Positions 22,495-30,470 of a stretch of DNA of 45,218 bases are shown piece by piece. The stretch is from the IMG/VR virus record IMGVR_UViG_3300032093_000241, positions 1-45,218 of that record. One strand, given 5' to 3'. This stretch comes from a virus. The notes under the pieces are model-generated. The model saw only the letters and a list, made by a program, of their open reading frames with translations, was not told where the DNA came from and made no database searches. The stretch's first letter is position 1. The number at the start of each line of letters is the position of its first letter. The translations under genes were made by a program, and so were the position numbers.

Positions 22495-25400
22495 CTATTT
22501 CTGAAAATATAACTTAGAATTAACACTTTCTTTACTGTTGTTTAAAACAATGTGATAAATTCCTTCACTCAAAAATTTATTAAACATAACCTTATTAACA
22601 CCAATTGATGGTCTTTCAACCCTTTCTTCTAAGATTTTTCTACCCGAATAGTCTAATACATTTATTGTAATTGATTCATCATATGTATTATTAAAGAGTA
22701 TTTCAAGTTGATTTTGATTGTATGAAACTTGTGTGATTTCAAATTTACTATTACTAAACTCCACAGAAACGGGACCATATACTTTGTGAACACCATTTAA
22801 ATCATATTGATGTAATACATAATATTGCATTCCGTTAGTTGGATTTAAATCCCAAGTTCTATAAGATGTTTGTGTTACTGAAAATCCGTGAGATTTTAAA
22901 CTATCAATATAATTGTAGTTAACCATATCAGTTGTTCTGTGAATTAAATAATGACTTGAATTTGATTCAGTCGCTGTTGTCCAATCAAGTCTAACTTTGT
23001 CATTATGTTTTGTTGCTTTGAATTCTAAAAGTTCAACAGGTAATGGATTTAATATTCCTGTAACTGTCCACCAATAACCACTTGTCCAATCTGTATAATC
23101 ATTTAATGTTACAGCATCTGGTGTTCCAATAATGTGTGTTTGATTTGAATAAAGCGGTAATTCCCAAGAGTTTGATGTGTTTAACCATCTTTGAGCTCTC
23201 ATATCAATATTTCCTGATTGTGCTCTTTCAGAGTTTGCATATCTCATTGTAACATCTGCTTGTCCTGTATTACCTGAATTATCTATGTAATAAAATCTGT
23301 CGGCAATACCAAATCCTGTTCCTCCCCAAGTAGGGTTATTTATATTTGTTACTGTTGGTAATGGTATGTTTTGATTATTTGCCGGAGTTCCATAAGTTGC
23401 AAATGTTACATCGTGATTACCACTATCAATGTTATAATCCAAGAAAATTGAGTTTCCTGCTTGATTTATAAATGGAATAACCCTAAGACCTGTTGTAGAC
23501 CCCATAATCCATCTAATTCTACCAAATGGAGCGACATCACTACCCAATATAGTGGACTCAGATTGAATGAATCCATTAGTTCTTGTAATTGCGCCTAAGT
23601 TTGAATTGGTAATATTGAATAACCTATTATTTAATCTTAATCTACCATTAGTTAGTCTTAAAGTATCAGTAACAATTGCGTCTGACTGAAGAGTTATATG
23701 ATTTGTATTATTGATTGTTAGATCATAAAACGATGTGGTAAATAATCCTCCCAATATTTGTGTTAAAGAACCATTCATATTTACATTACTAATACCTGAT
23801 GTAAAGGTTCCATTATTTATCCAATCTGTTTTAACATTTATATTAAATTTTGTATAAGGTCTACTAAATTGGAAGGTGATATTCGGTCTATAATCAGTTC
23901 CAGTACTTGGGAATGAATTGTTTGTTCCAAAACCATAACTACCTGAAATGGCGGCGTATGTATTATGTGATAATGTAACAGATGTTCCCGAAACACCCGT
24001 AATCTCGGGGTGAAATATAACTGAAGTGTTCGTACCAGGTGATGTAAAAGTTCCTGATACAGTAATAGTTGTTCCTGATATGTTTGTTACTTGATATCCT
24101 GGTGAGGATCCTGCCAAGACATAATGTCCAATTTGAATATTCGCAGCATTTGTAACCGTAATAGTATTTCCACCTATAACCCAAGTTCCTGTTGTTGATA
24201 CTGATACGCCGATCCCACTGACCCACATACCTGGAACAAGATTATCTACTGTAGGTATGGTGACATTTAAAATATTGGTTCCTGTTGTATTTGTAATAAC
24301 CCCAGTTGATACAACATTTCTTGGTGGGGTCATAGTTCCTGCGGGATATGATAAATTATTTCTTGTATTGATTATACTAATGAAATGTTGTAAGCCTGTT
24401 TGTTGAGTAAATGTTGGATAATCACTTGTATTAATTGTTGTCAAACCATAATTGTCCCAGCTCATATCAATAACTAGTTTATTGACGCTTCCATCCCAAG
24501 TAAATGGTGTTGATAGTGTAAAAGGAATTGTTCCTGATGTATTAGCAGTAGGGATATAAGTTGCAATATTGTAATCCATTGGTCCGTAAACAACTACAGG
24601 CGCCGGACCCACAATTGGTGGCATTGATGGGTTTGCCCCATTAAATCTAAAACTATTAAATCCACCGGTTGTATAATACATCTTGATAGTTAGATTTTTA
24701 AATATTGCTCCAGTGTTGGTATAATTTCTTTTGATGTGCATCAATAACCCATTAATTACATCACCCGTCGACATGCCTTCCGCGAGTAACTCAGTCTGAG
24801 TGTATAACCAAATATTTCTAACTTTTGCACTATTTTTGAAAGGTGCATTTTGTATGGGAACGGTAGGTGGTATTAATGTTCCGTTATTTAATTGTGCGGT
24901 ATCTGAAAATGTGCTATTAACTATTAATGCCGATGTATTGTCCAAAATGGTTAAAGTCCCATTAACTGTAAGTGAACTATTATTTGGTGCGTTTACCGTA
25001 ATTGTGTCATTACTTTCAATTCTTAGATTTCTCGTGGTAGCCAAAACACCAGCTTTAATAACAGGAGAAAAATTACCTGATCTTCCATTTGGTCCACCAA
25101 AACCTGGTATTCTTGCGTCATCACTAATTGTTGGAACTCCTCCACACCAATTTGCCGGATTATTCCAATCATTTGTAAATCCAAGCCAAGTTTTCCAACC
25201 AGGCCAAGCGGGAGCACAAGGAGGAATAATTGTTACAACATAGTCTTCCGTCTCACCAAATCCTGCAGGAGCACAGGGATCTATATTAGATTGGGCAAAA
25301 ACTTCTCTAACTCGTAATCTAGTATTACCGGCCGCAGATGTTAAAGGAACAGTAAATGATATTGTATATGTTCCCAAAGTCCCCAACGATCCCGATTGGG

Positions 25401-26865
25401 CGATTCTTTCGGTTGATTGGAAAACTCCGTCTTTATTGTAGTCTACCCAAGCTGCGATGTAATTTGAAGAATTATAAGTTCCTACTTGTAAAGTAATTGA
25501 ATATGTATTTCCAGCAGTAAAAACTGCAGTTTTAGTATTCGATGGAGGAAAAAATTCATAGTCAGGGGGATGTGCAGAAAATGGACATTGTGCGGGTGAT
25601 GGTGAACAGGACGAAGGACCATTTGTGTTGTATTGATTATTTATACCCGGAGCAACATCACCAACACATATTACCCTATGAATATAGTCATTGTTTGTGT
25701 AGTTTTGCCAAGAGGTTCCACTTGAATATATAGGTTGACAATAAACCAAATCTATGGGTCTTCCCCCCGTCAAAGTTTGAGGAATTGGTGTTCTTGCCGT
25801 AGGTGTTGATCCTACAATGGTATTGAATCCAACCACATCAGCATCAACAAAATTTCCAATACCTGCACTTAAATTTATATCATATGTAACCCAAAAATAG
25901 TTATCACCATTATCTAATCCTGTGAAAGAAGTTGTTAAAAATGTATAATTTGTGGACCAAGGATTTACAACATTTCCAAGTAATATTGCGGTATTTTGAT
26001 CAAAGAAGTTTGTTCCGCCAGTAAACCAAAGTTTAGCTGCCGTAATATCTGTGACAGGATTGCTACACCCGTTGGTGTTAAAAATTAAATCTCTAAGACC
26101 AATAGCGGTTCCTGATCCAACAACACTAATTCTTAAACCAACAACATCCTGATTTACTTGATTCGGAGCTGTAGGTGCGGTATTTTGAAATATAAGTGCT
26201 GAGGACACATAGGATTGATTAACATTTGGATATGTGTTAATTGTAAAATCATCAACATAGATATTATTACCAAAAGCACTCGCCCCAACAATACTTATAA
26301 ACACATTATTTGATCCCAAGAATGGAGCCGCACCTGGTATTGTAAAAGTAACCTGATACCAAGTTCCACAAGTTGTCGTTGGTGCCGCTCCACAATACCT
26401 TGGTATGTTTGCAGTTGCGTTTATACGAACAGGAGTTCCTGACATATTATTAACAGTATTTGCATATACATTGACACTATCTAATGATGTTGTATACCCA
26501 TTATCTCGGAACATCCAAAAACTACCAACAGCCCCTGTTACGGGCATTGATGTCATATCTAGCCGTTTTGTGGTTAGATACGCCTTTTCACCTAATGGTA
26601 TTGAAAATGATCTATATCTGGCCATTCCATTACCTGTTCTTGGGTTTGTGGTAGGATTTACCGAACCAATACCTGACATATCCCAATAGTTATCAGGATC
26701 GATACTTACCCCATATTTACCTGTTGTCCAACCCAATGGTAGAGAATTGGTAGGATAAATCGTTGACCCTTCAAATGATTCATTATACGGCACTTGTGCT
26801 TTGGTAAATCCAAAAGACAAAAAAAGATATAAAAACGATAAAAATGTGTATTTAACTAATTTCAT
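22495..26865 (-). CDS. Giant secreted multidomain adhesin-like protein with T9SS C-terminal domain, 1456 aa
   Basis: MKLVKYTFLSFLYLFLSFGF plus TKAQ is a signal peptide. Domains in order, by eye: a MAM/choice-of-anchor-like jellyroll (about 25-210), a BNR-associated N-terminal-like beta domain (about 215-365), a GEVED-type domain (about 430-545, with AAWVDYNKDGVF and FGETEDYV), a long beta-rich region, then LPVELLEFKATK near 1275 and a type A sorting domain ending GIYHIVLN...KLYFQK. This is T9SS cargo architecture of Bacteroidota, found here on a phage-like segment. It may coat the infected cell, mediate adhesion or block other phages. A PorG-like gene lies just upstream. Confidence 0.75.
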   Translation of the reverse strand: MKLVKYTFLSFLYLFLSFGFTKAQVPYNESFEGSTIYPTNSLPLGWTTGKYGVSIDPDNYWDMSGIGSVNPTTNPRTGNGMARYRSFSIPLGEKAYLTTKRLDMTSMPVTGAVGSFWMFRDNGYTTSLDSVNVYANTVNNMSGTPVRINATANIPRYCGAAPTTTCGTWYQVTFTIPGAAPFLGSNNVFISIVGASAFGNNIYVDDFTINTYPNVNQSYVSSALIFQNTAPTAPNQVNQDVVGLRISVVGSGTAIGLRDLIFNTNGCSNPVTDITAAKLWFTGGTNFFDQNTAILLGNVVNPWSTNYTFLTTSFTGLDNGDNYFWVTYDINLSAGIGNFVDADVVGFNTIVGSTPTARTPIPQTLTGGRPIDLVYCQPIYSSGTSWQNYTNNDYIHRVICVGDVAPGINNQYNTNGPSSCSPSPAQCPFSAHPPDYEFFPPSNTKTAVFTAGNTYSITLQVGTYNSSNYIAAWVDYNKDGVFQSTERIAQSGSLGTLGTYTISFTVPLTSAAGNTRLRVREVFAQSNIDPCAPAGFGETEDYVVTIIPPCAPAWPGWKTWLGFTNDWNNPANWCGGVPTISDDARIPGFGGPNGRSGNFSPVIKAGVLATTRNLRIESNDTITVNAPNNSSLTVNGTLTILDNTSALIVNSTFSDTAQLNNGTLIPPTVPIQNAPFKNSAKVRNIWLYTQTELLAEGMSTGDVINGLLMHIKRNYTNTGAIFKNLTIKMYYTTGGFNSFRFNGANPSMPPIVGPAPVVVYGPMDYNIATYIPTANTSGTIPFTLSTPFTWDGSVNKLVIDMSWDNYGLTTINTSDYPTFTQQTGLQHFISIINTRNNLSYPAGTMTPPRNVVSTGVITNTTGTNILNVTIPTVDNLVPGMWVSGIGVSVSTTGTWVIGGNTITVTNAANIQIGHYVLAGSSPGYQVTNISGTTITVSGTFTSPGTNTSVIFHPEITGVSGTSVTLSHNTYAAISGSYGFGTNNSFPSTGTDYRPNITFQFSRPYTKFNINVKTDWINNGTFTSGISNVNMNGSLTQILGGLFTTSFYDLTINNTNHITLQSDAIVTDTLRLTNGRLRLNNRLFNITNSNLGAITRTNGFIQSESTILGSDVAPFGRIRWIMGSTTGLRVIPFINQAGNSIFLDYNIDSGNHDVTFATYGTPANNQNIPLPTVTNINNPTWGGTGFGIADRFYYIDNSGNTGQADVTMRYANSERAQSGNIDMRAQRWLNTSNSWELPLYSNQTHIIGTPDAVTLNDYTDWTSGYWWTVTGILNPLPVELLEFKATKHNDKVRLDWTTATESNSSHYLIHRTTDMVNYNYIDSLKSHGFSVTQTSYRTWDLNPTNGMQYYVLHQYDLNGVHKVYGPVSVEFSNSKFEITQVSYNQNQLEILFNNTYDESITINVLDYSGRKILEERVERPSIGVNKVMFNKFLSEGIYHIVLNNSKESVNSKLYFQK

Positions 26866-26949
26866 TTTGTATAATTTTAAAAAATTTATAAAAATTTTAT
26901 TTTGTATTTATTAAATAAATACAACATAAATAATACAAAGAAAATTACT

Positions 26950-27855
26950 TTAGAAAAGGGGTATACGCCAATCTTTTGTTACTAATTTGTAACTTATTGA
27001 AAATTCAAAAAACATATAAGAATCTTTGTCTCTTGGGTCACCTCTTTGTTCACCAGGTTTTGTAATATATGGGAATTCCTGATTGGATCTATCGGCAAAA
27101 GCGACTGATATTGGACCTTTTTCTTCTAATAAAACTTGTGGATCAACATAAGATGTGCTCACATCATCAATATAATCTGTAAAAGTTTTTCTAATACCGT
27201 ATCTAAATCCGATACCTAACTTTCTGTTAAAAGCGTATCTCATCCCGAATCCAACAGGTAAACATAATTGAGTTAATTTGTATTCCTTTCTTCCTTCTAC
27301 AATTCCTTGTCCTTCAGTTGAGAGTGGTTTAAGTCTATACCAAGTTCCATCTAATTTTGCCTTTGGGTCAAAATGAAAAACTCCTATTCCTGCAAAAACA
27401 TAAAATGAATAGTCATATCCTCGTCTACCCCTAACACCCATTAATCGATATCGGTGTCCCAAACTTTCTCTTATTAGTGCATATTCACCATTTACTGTTA
27501 ATTCGTAGATATCAGTCTTAAAACTTAGATTTCTATAACTTCGAAAAAATTCTTGTGTAAGATTATCTCTTCCTGATAACTTACCATAGGTAAAAATCGT
27601 GTTTACATAAACTCTTGGTTTCCATCTATATCTAAGTCCTGTTGATATGGAAAATCTTGTTTGACTCATTTCTAAGTCTTGGAAATCGTTGGTTCCTATC
27701 GCATCTTTCCCTCCTAAATCGCCTAAAAAGTTAGATCCACCCAACCCTATATGATACTCCAACCTCTCCTTTTTCCATCTCCTCGAATAGTATTGACCAT
27801 ATATCGATTCGGCACTTATCAAAAGAATTAAAAATGTAAATAATAAACGAACCAT
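26950..27855 (-). CDS. PorG-like / DUF6089 outer-membrane beta-barrel protein, 301 aa
   Basis: Signal peptide MVRLLFTFLILLISAESIYG|Q. The mature protein begins YYSRRWKKERLEYHIGLGGS then NFLGDLGG, the opening of DUF6089-family barrels, which include the T9SS component PorG. Alternating aromatic strands and a C-terminal FEFSISYKL strand fit an outer-membrane barrel. It is 84 bp upstream of the giant T9SS-type cargo, in the same orientation. Minus-strand ATATTTAT (27861-27868) precedes its start by 5 bp. A phage homologue of a T9SS part would be unusual; assignment to PorG specifically is by recall. Confidence 0.65.
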   Translation of the reverse strand: MVRLLFTFLILLISAESIYGQYYSRRWKKERLEYHIGLGGSNFLGDLGGKDAIGTNDFQDLEMSQTRFSISTGLRYRWKPRVYVNTIFTYGKLSGRDNLTQEFFRSYRNLSFKTDIYELTVNGEYALIRESLGHRYRLMGVRGRRGYDYSFYVFAGIGVFHFDPKAKLDGTWYRLKPLSTEGQGIVEGRKEYKLTQLCLPVGFGMRYAFNRKLGIGFRYGIRKTFTDYIDDVSTSYVDPQVLLEEKGPISVAFADRSNQEFPYITKPGEQRGDPRDKDSYMFFEFSISYKLVTKDWRIPLF

Positions 27856-27860
27856 TTTCC

Positions 27861-27868
27861 ATAAATAT
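27861..27868 (-). promoter_or_regulatory. ATATTTAT promoter-like octamer
   Basis: Exact minus-strand copy 5 bp before ATG 27855; would drive the PorG-like gene and possibly the giant cargo. Confidence 0.5.
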
Positions 27869-27916
27869 CTCGAATCTATAGGTAAAATGATTCGTTTACT
27901 AAGGAAATGTTAAATT

Positions 27917-28306
27917 TTAGTAAACATATACTACAAACTCTTGAGAAACATATCCATCGGATGAAGTTATAATACACAAATAACTTCTATTTGGCACGAC
28001 ACCGTAGGAGTATCTGGAAAGTCTAATGGGGTCTGAATAATAATCGGTTGAAGCTCGTCTCCAATTACGACCATACATATAATATGAACCAAAGGGATCT
28101 TCAATCCAAAGAGTAAATGATTTGGTTTCAGAACAATAATTGTCAAAATAAATGTAAACCGTTCCTCCAACTTGATTATGACCTACATAGTCTATATAAT
28201 CAACACAAGGATAAGAATAAACGGAATATGGATCATCATCTACAACAATACAAGATGAAAATGACAGAGTAAAAAGAGTCAGAAGGATTAAGAAGTATTT
28301 TTTCAT
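27917..28306 (-). CDS. Lipoprotein, 129 aa
   Basis: N-terminus MKKYFLILLTLFTLSFSSC has a lipobox ending at the Cys, so the mature protein would be lipid-anchored. The rest is Tyr/Ser/Asp-rich beta sequence with three further Cys. Next genes on this strand are a holin-like protein upstream and the PorG-like barrel downstream. Function unknown; an envelope factor is likely. Confidence 0.65.
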   Translation of the reverse strand: MKKYFLILLTLFTLSFSSCIVVDDDPYSVYSYPCVDYIDYVGHNQVGGTVYIYFDNYCSETKSFTLWIEDPFGSYYMYGRNWRRASTDYYSDPIRLSRYSYGVVPNRSYLCIITSSDGYVSQEFVVYVY

Positions 28307-28340
28307 TTTTGTAATTTTATTTTACAAATATACAAAAAAA

Positions 28341-28547
28341 TTATGGATTTGCATCATCAGTGAAAAAATTTGTTAAAAATTTTCCAACAATAGTTAAAAA
28401 TAAGGATGTTAACTGAATTATTTGATCAAAACCACCAGCAATTGTATATGTTGTCATTGCTAAACCAACACCTAATAAAGCATCCCCTAACTTTCTCCAT
28501 TTCTGTGGAGTTGGTGCCCAATAATTCTTTTTAATTTTTGTTGGCAT
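28341..28547 (-). CDS. Small holin-like transmembrane protein, 68 aa
   Basis: MPTKIKKNYWAPTPQKWRKL then GDALLGVGLAMTTYTIAGG and a second span (IQLTSLFLTIVGKFLTNFF). The KNYWAPTP-x-KWRK-x-GD opening recurs in small membrane proteins of Bacteroidota phages (recalled), sometimes annotated as holin. Two-span topology fits. Lies 8 bp downstream of 28556-28873. Confidence 0.65.
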   Translation of the reverse strand: MPTKIKKNYWAPTPQKWRKLGDALLGVGLAMTTYTIAGGFDQIIQLTSLFLTIVGKFLTNFFTDDANP

Positions 28548-28555
28548 TTATTTTT

Positions 28556-28873
28556 TTATAAGAAGTTTACATCAACAACATAACTAATATTATGGAATGG
28601 AAACTTAACCATTTTCATAACATTATCTTTTATTTTTTTTATATAAATATTTACATCACTTGCAATTTCCTTTTTATTCCTCATACAATCTCCACTATCT
28701 TTTAATGTTAAAACAATTTTAAGTTTTTTATCATATCCTGATAAATTGAATTGTTGGACAAATATTGTTGGATTTATTTCAACCGAAACAATACAACTGT
28801 GTTTTTTTTTAATTAATGTATTAAATACTTTATTTAAATTCATCCAAAGGATATATTTTTCTTGTCTTGTCAT
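28556..28873 (-). CDS. Hypothetical protein, 105 aa
   Basis: A small alpha/beta protein beginning MTRQEKYILWMNLNKVFNTL. ATAAATAT (28879-28886) sits 5 bp before the start, and the gene is followed by the holin-like one, so the pair may be co-transcribed. Length and beta/alpha pattern resemble the divergent 96-aa protein at 28901, but no family is recognised. Confidence 0.5.
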   Translation of the reverse strand: MTRQEKYILWMNLNKVFNTLIKKKHSCIVSVEINPTIFVQQFNLSGYDKKLKIVLTLKDSGDCMRNKKEIASDVNIYIKKIKDNVMKMVKFPFHNISYVVDVNFL

Positions 28874-28878
28874 TATTT

Positions 28879-28886
28879 ATAAATAT
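28879..28886 (-). promoter_or_regulatory. ATATTTAT promoter-like octamer
   Basis: Minus-strand copy 5 bp before ATG 28873. Confidence 0.5.
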
Positions 28887-28900
28887 TATCAATCCTACTA

Positions 28901-29191
28901 TTGAAAAAACCTTTAGAAATATTAGTTAACGGATTGTATAAAAATGAAATGAAATTGCTTTTTGGTGAAAATTTCAAAATAGTAATTGGACATTTTGTTA
29001 AGCAATCCAAAAGTCACCATTTTATTGTTCACGCCAAATTGGTTCTTGAAGATCCTATAATTATTACTGAGAACTATAGCGGAACCCTAAGTTCTGTAAA
29101 TGAAGATGTTTGTTATTATGTTAACAAAAGTCTAAAATTTATGGGGGCAACTAAAGAGGCTTTGGTTATTACAACAATTGATGTTAACTAG
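28901..29191 (+). CDS. Hypothetical protein, 96 aa (TTG start)
   Basis: The frame opens with TTG at 28901; the first ATG is 48 bp downstream. A short alpha/beta protein with KIVIGHFVKQSKSHHFIVHA and an ENYSGTLSSVNED segment. Similar in size and style to 28556-28873 and 43202-43540, which may form a family of small proteins (impression only). Overlaps the convergent 29184 gene by 8 nt. Confidence 0.45.
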   Translation: MKKPLEILVNGLYKNEMKLLFGENFKIVIGHFVKQSKSHHFIVHAKLVLEDPIIITENYSGTLSSVNEDVCYYVNKSLKFMGATKEALVITTIDVN

Positions 29192-29567
29192 CCTTTATTA
29201 CTTGACTTAATCCCGCAAACATTCCCCTACACTCTTTTAATCTCTTTATTGTGTTTGGATCTTGTCTTTCAGCATATAACATTTCTAATTTTGACGATAG
29301 ATCTAAATCACTATGTAACTTTTGAATCACATCATCATCCATTTTACCTGTAAGTGTTGTTACCAGATTGTCACATAATACTCTCATTTGTGTGCAATTG
29401 TCGTGTGGATATTCATTTCTCCCAAGTTTTTTTGATGTGTCATACAATAACTCAGATATTTCTAACAAAAACTGAGATGTTTGTTGGTTAATTTCTCTCT
29501 TATTTTTTTTCATTTCTGAAATCCAACCAAATATTGTCTTACCTGACTCCCAAATTAGTTCTATCAT
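29184..29567 (-). CDS. Hypothetical helical protein, 127 aa
   Basis: MIELIWESGKTIFGWISEMK opens a Lys/Asp/Leu-rich helical protein with a few Cys. No signal peptide. Its start is 14 bp from a palindromic octamer shared with the divergent holin-like gene. No family recognised. Confidence 0.5.
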   Translation of the reverse strand: MIELIWESGKTIFGWISEMKKNKREINQQTSQFLLEISELLYDTSKKLGRNEYPHDNCTQMRVLCDNLVTTLTGKMDDDVIQKLHSDLDLSSKLEMLYAERQDPNTIKRLKECRGMFAGLSQVIKAS

Positions 29568-29581
29568 CTTTTTTTTATTTT

Positions 29582-29593
29582 ATAAATATTTAT
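29582..29593. promoter_or_regulatory. Palindromic bidirectional element ATAAATATTTAT
   Basis: A perfect 12-bp palindrome that contains minus-strand ATATTTAT (29582-29589) and plus-strand ATATTTAT (29586-29593). It lies between ATG 29567 (minus, 14 bp) and ATG 29613 (plus, 19 bp). One site could serve both directions. Confidence 0.55.
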
Positions 29594-29612
29594 AAATTAA
29601 AAAGGAAACAAA

Positions 29613-29861
29613 ATGATATTACTACAAGACATCGCAGTTGCTGATACGGTTGCAGAGGTGGCTGAAGCGGCACAACAAGTTGTTCCAAGTTTTGGAATAT
29701 TCGAACAATTAACCCAATATGGTGCTTTGGGCATTATTGTATTAGGGTTGGGTGCCGCTGGTTGGTATTTACTTAAAAGGCAAATTGACAACCAAGATAA
29801 ATTAAATAAAAAGCTCACAGAAATGGAAGAAGAGCAAAGAAAATCAAGAAAAAGAAAATGA
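29613..29861 (+). CDS. Holin-like protein 1 of a tandem pair, 82 aa
   Basis: One hydrophobic segment (FEQLTQYGALGIIVLGLGAA plus GWYLL) preceded by an Ala/Glu-rich N-terminus, with a charged, Lys/Glu/Arg C-terminus. The segment PSFGIFEQLTQYGALG is nearly repeated in the following gene. Single-span topology with charged tail fits a class III-like holin or antiholin. Start codons overlap the next gene (stop 29861, start 29858). Confidence 0.65.
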   Translation: MILLQDIAVADTVAEVAEAAQQVVPSFGIFEQLTQYGALGIIVLGLGAAGWYLLKRQIDNQDKLNKKLTEMEEEQRKSRKRK

Positions 29862-30172
29862 TGATACTACAATCAGTTGTCCCAAGTATGGGAATATTTG
29901 AAACCTTAACCCAATATGGTGCTTTAGGTGTTATTACTTTAGGTCTTGGCGCTGTTTTGTGGTTTTTACTTAAAAGACAAATCGCATCTGAAGATATGTT
30001 AAGGGACAAAGTAGATGAACTTCAAAAAGAATTGAGTGAATATATAAACGAAGACTCAGAAAAACTCAAAGAAGTTATAAATAACAATACAAATGCTCTT
30101 AGAGATTTGAAGGATGTTATTTTGGGTGGGTCGAGAACTTCAAAAACTAAGAGAAAAAATGAAGAAGATTAA
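29858..30172 (+). CDS. Holin-like protein 2 of a tandem pair, 104 aa
   Basis: Paralogue of the preceding gene: PSMGIFETLTQYGALGVI then TLGLGAVLWFLLKRQI. A coiled-coil region and a basic C-terminus (TSKTKRKNEED) follow. Overlaps the previous gene by 4 nt and the next by 14 nt. A paired holin/antiholin or two-component pore is inferred; which is which cannot be told. Confidence 0.65.
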   Translation: MMILQSVVPSMGIFETLTQYGALGVITLGLGAVLWFLLKRQIASEDMLRDKVDELQKELSEYINEDSEKLKEVINNNTNALRDLKDVILGGSRTSKTKRKNEED

Positions 30173-30470
30173 AATAGTTTTATTTGTTGGTGTCCTTTTA
30201 ATTGTCCTTAACATATTTTTTGCTGGCGATAAGCATGTAGAAGTTGTTGAGGATAATATTTCTTTAACAGAAGAGAACCAAAAACTTGAAGGTGAAAATA
30301 GATCACTTAGGACTGAAAACGCAGGTTTAAAACAAGAAAATAATAATTTAAAAGTTGCAATTAATGAGAAAAATGAAAACCCTCAACCCAAGAAAATGGT
30401 TAATAACGATGACAATGATAATGGCACTGCCTTTAGTTTCGTTGTCCCAACCGAAGTATCCGATTACTAA
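30159..30470 (+). CDS. Inner-membrane coiled-coil protein, i-spanin candidate, 103 aa
   Basis: MKKIKIVLFVGVLLIVLNIF is an N-terminal membrane anchor (reported frame opens earlier, but ATG 30159 fits). The periplasmic part is a heptad-rich coiled coil (LTEENQKLEGENRSLRTENA and similar). Its 3' end overlaps the next gene by 98 nt in another frame, the nested layout typical of i-spanin/o-spanin pairs such as Rz/Rz1. It follows two holin-like genes. I infer it spans the periplasm in the last lysis step. Confidence 0.55.
   Translation: MKKIKIVLFVGVLLIVLNIFFAGDKHVEVVEDNISLTEENQKLEGENRSLRTENAGLKQENNNLKVAINEKNENPQPKKMVNNDDNDNGTAFSFVVPTEVSDY

Noticed and set aside
24800-25243. Plus-strand open frame of 147 codons inside the giant secreted-protein gene
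   Set aside because: Antisense to a coherent multidomain protein, with no promoter; the composition follows from the repeats of the real gene.
22495-27855. Interpretation of the whole window as bacterial chromosome
   Set aside because: PVELL and T9SS features alone suggest it, but fibre, endolysin, holin candidates, packaged-protein leaders, three tRNAs and dense overlapping small genes favour a phage. A chimera cannot be excluded from sequence alone.
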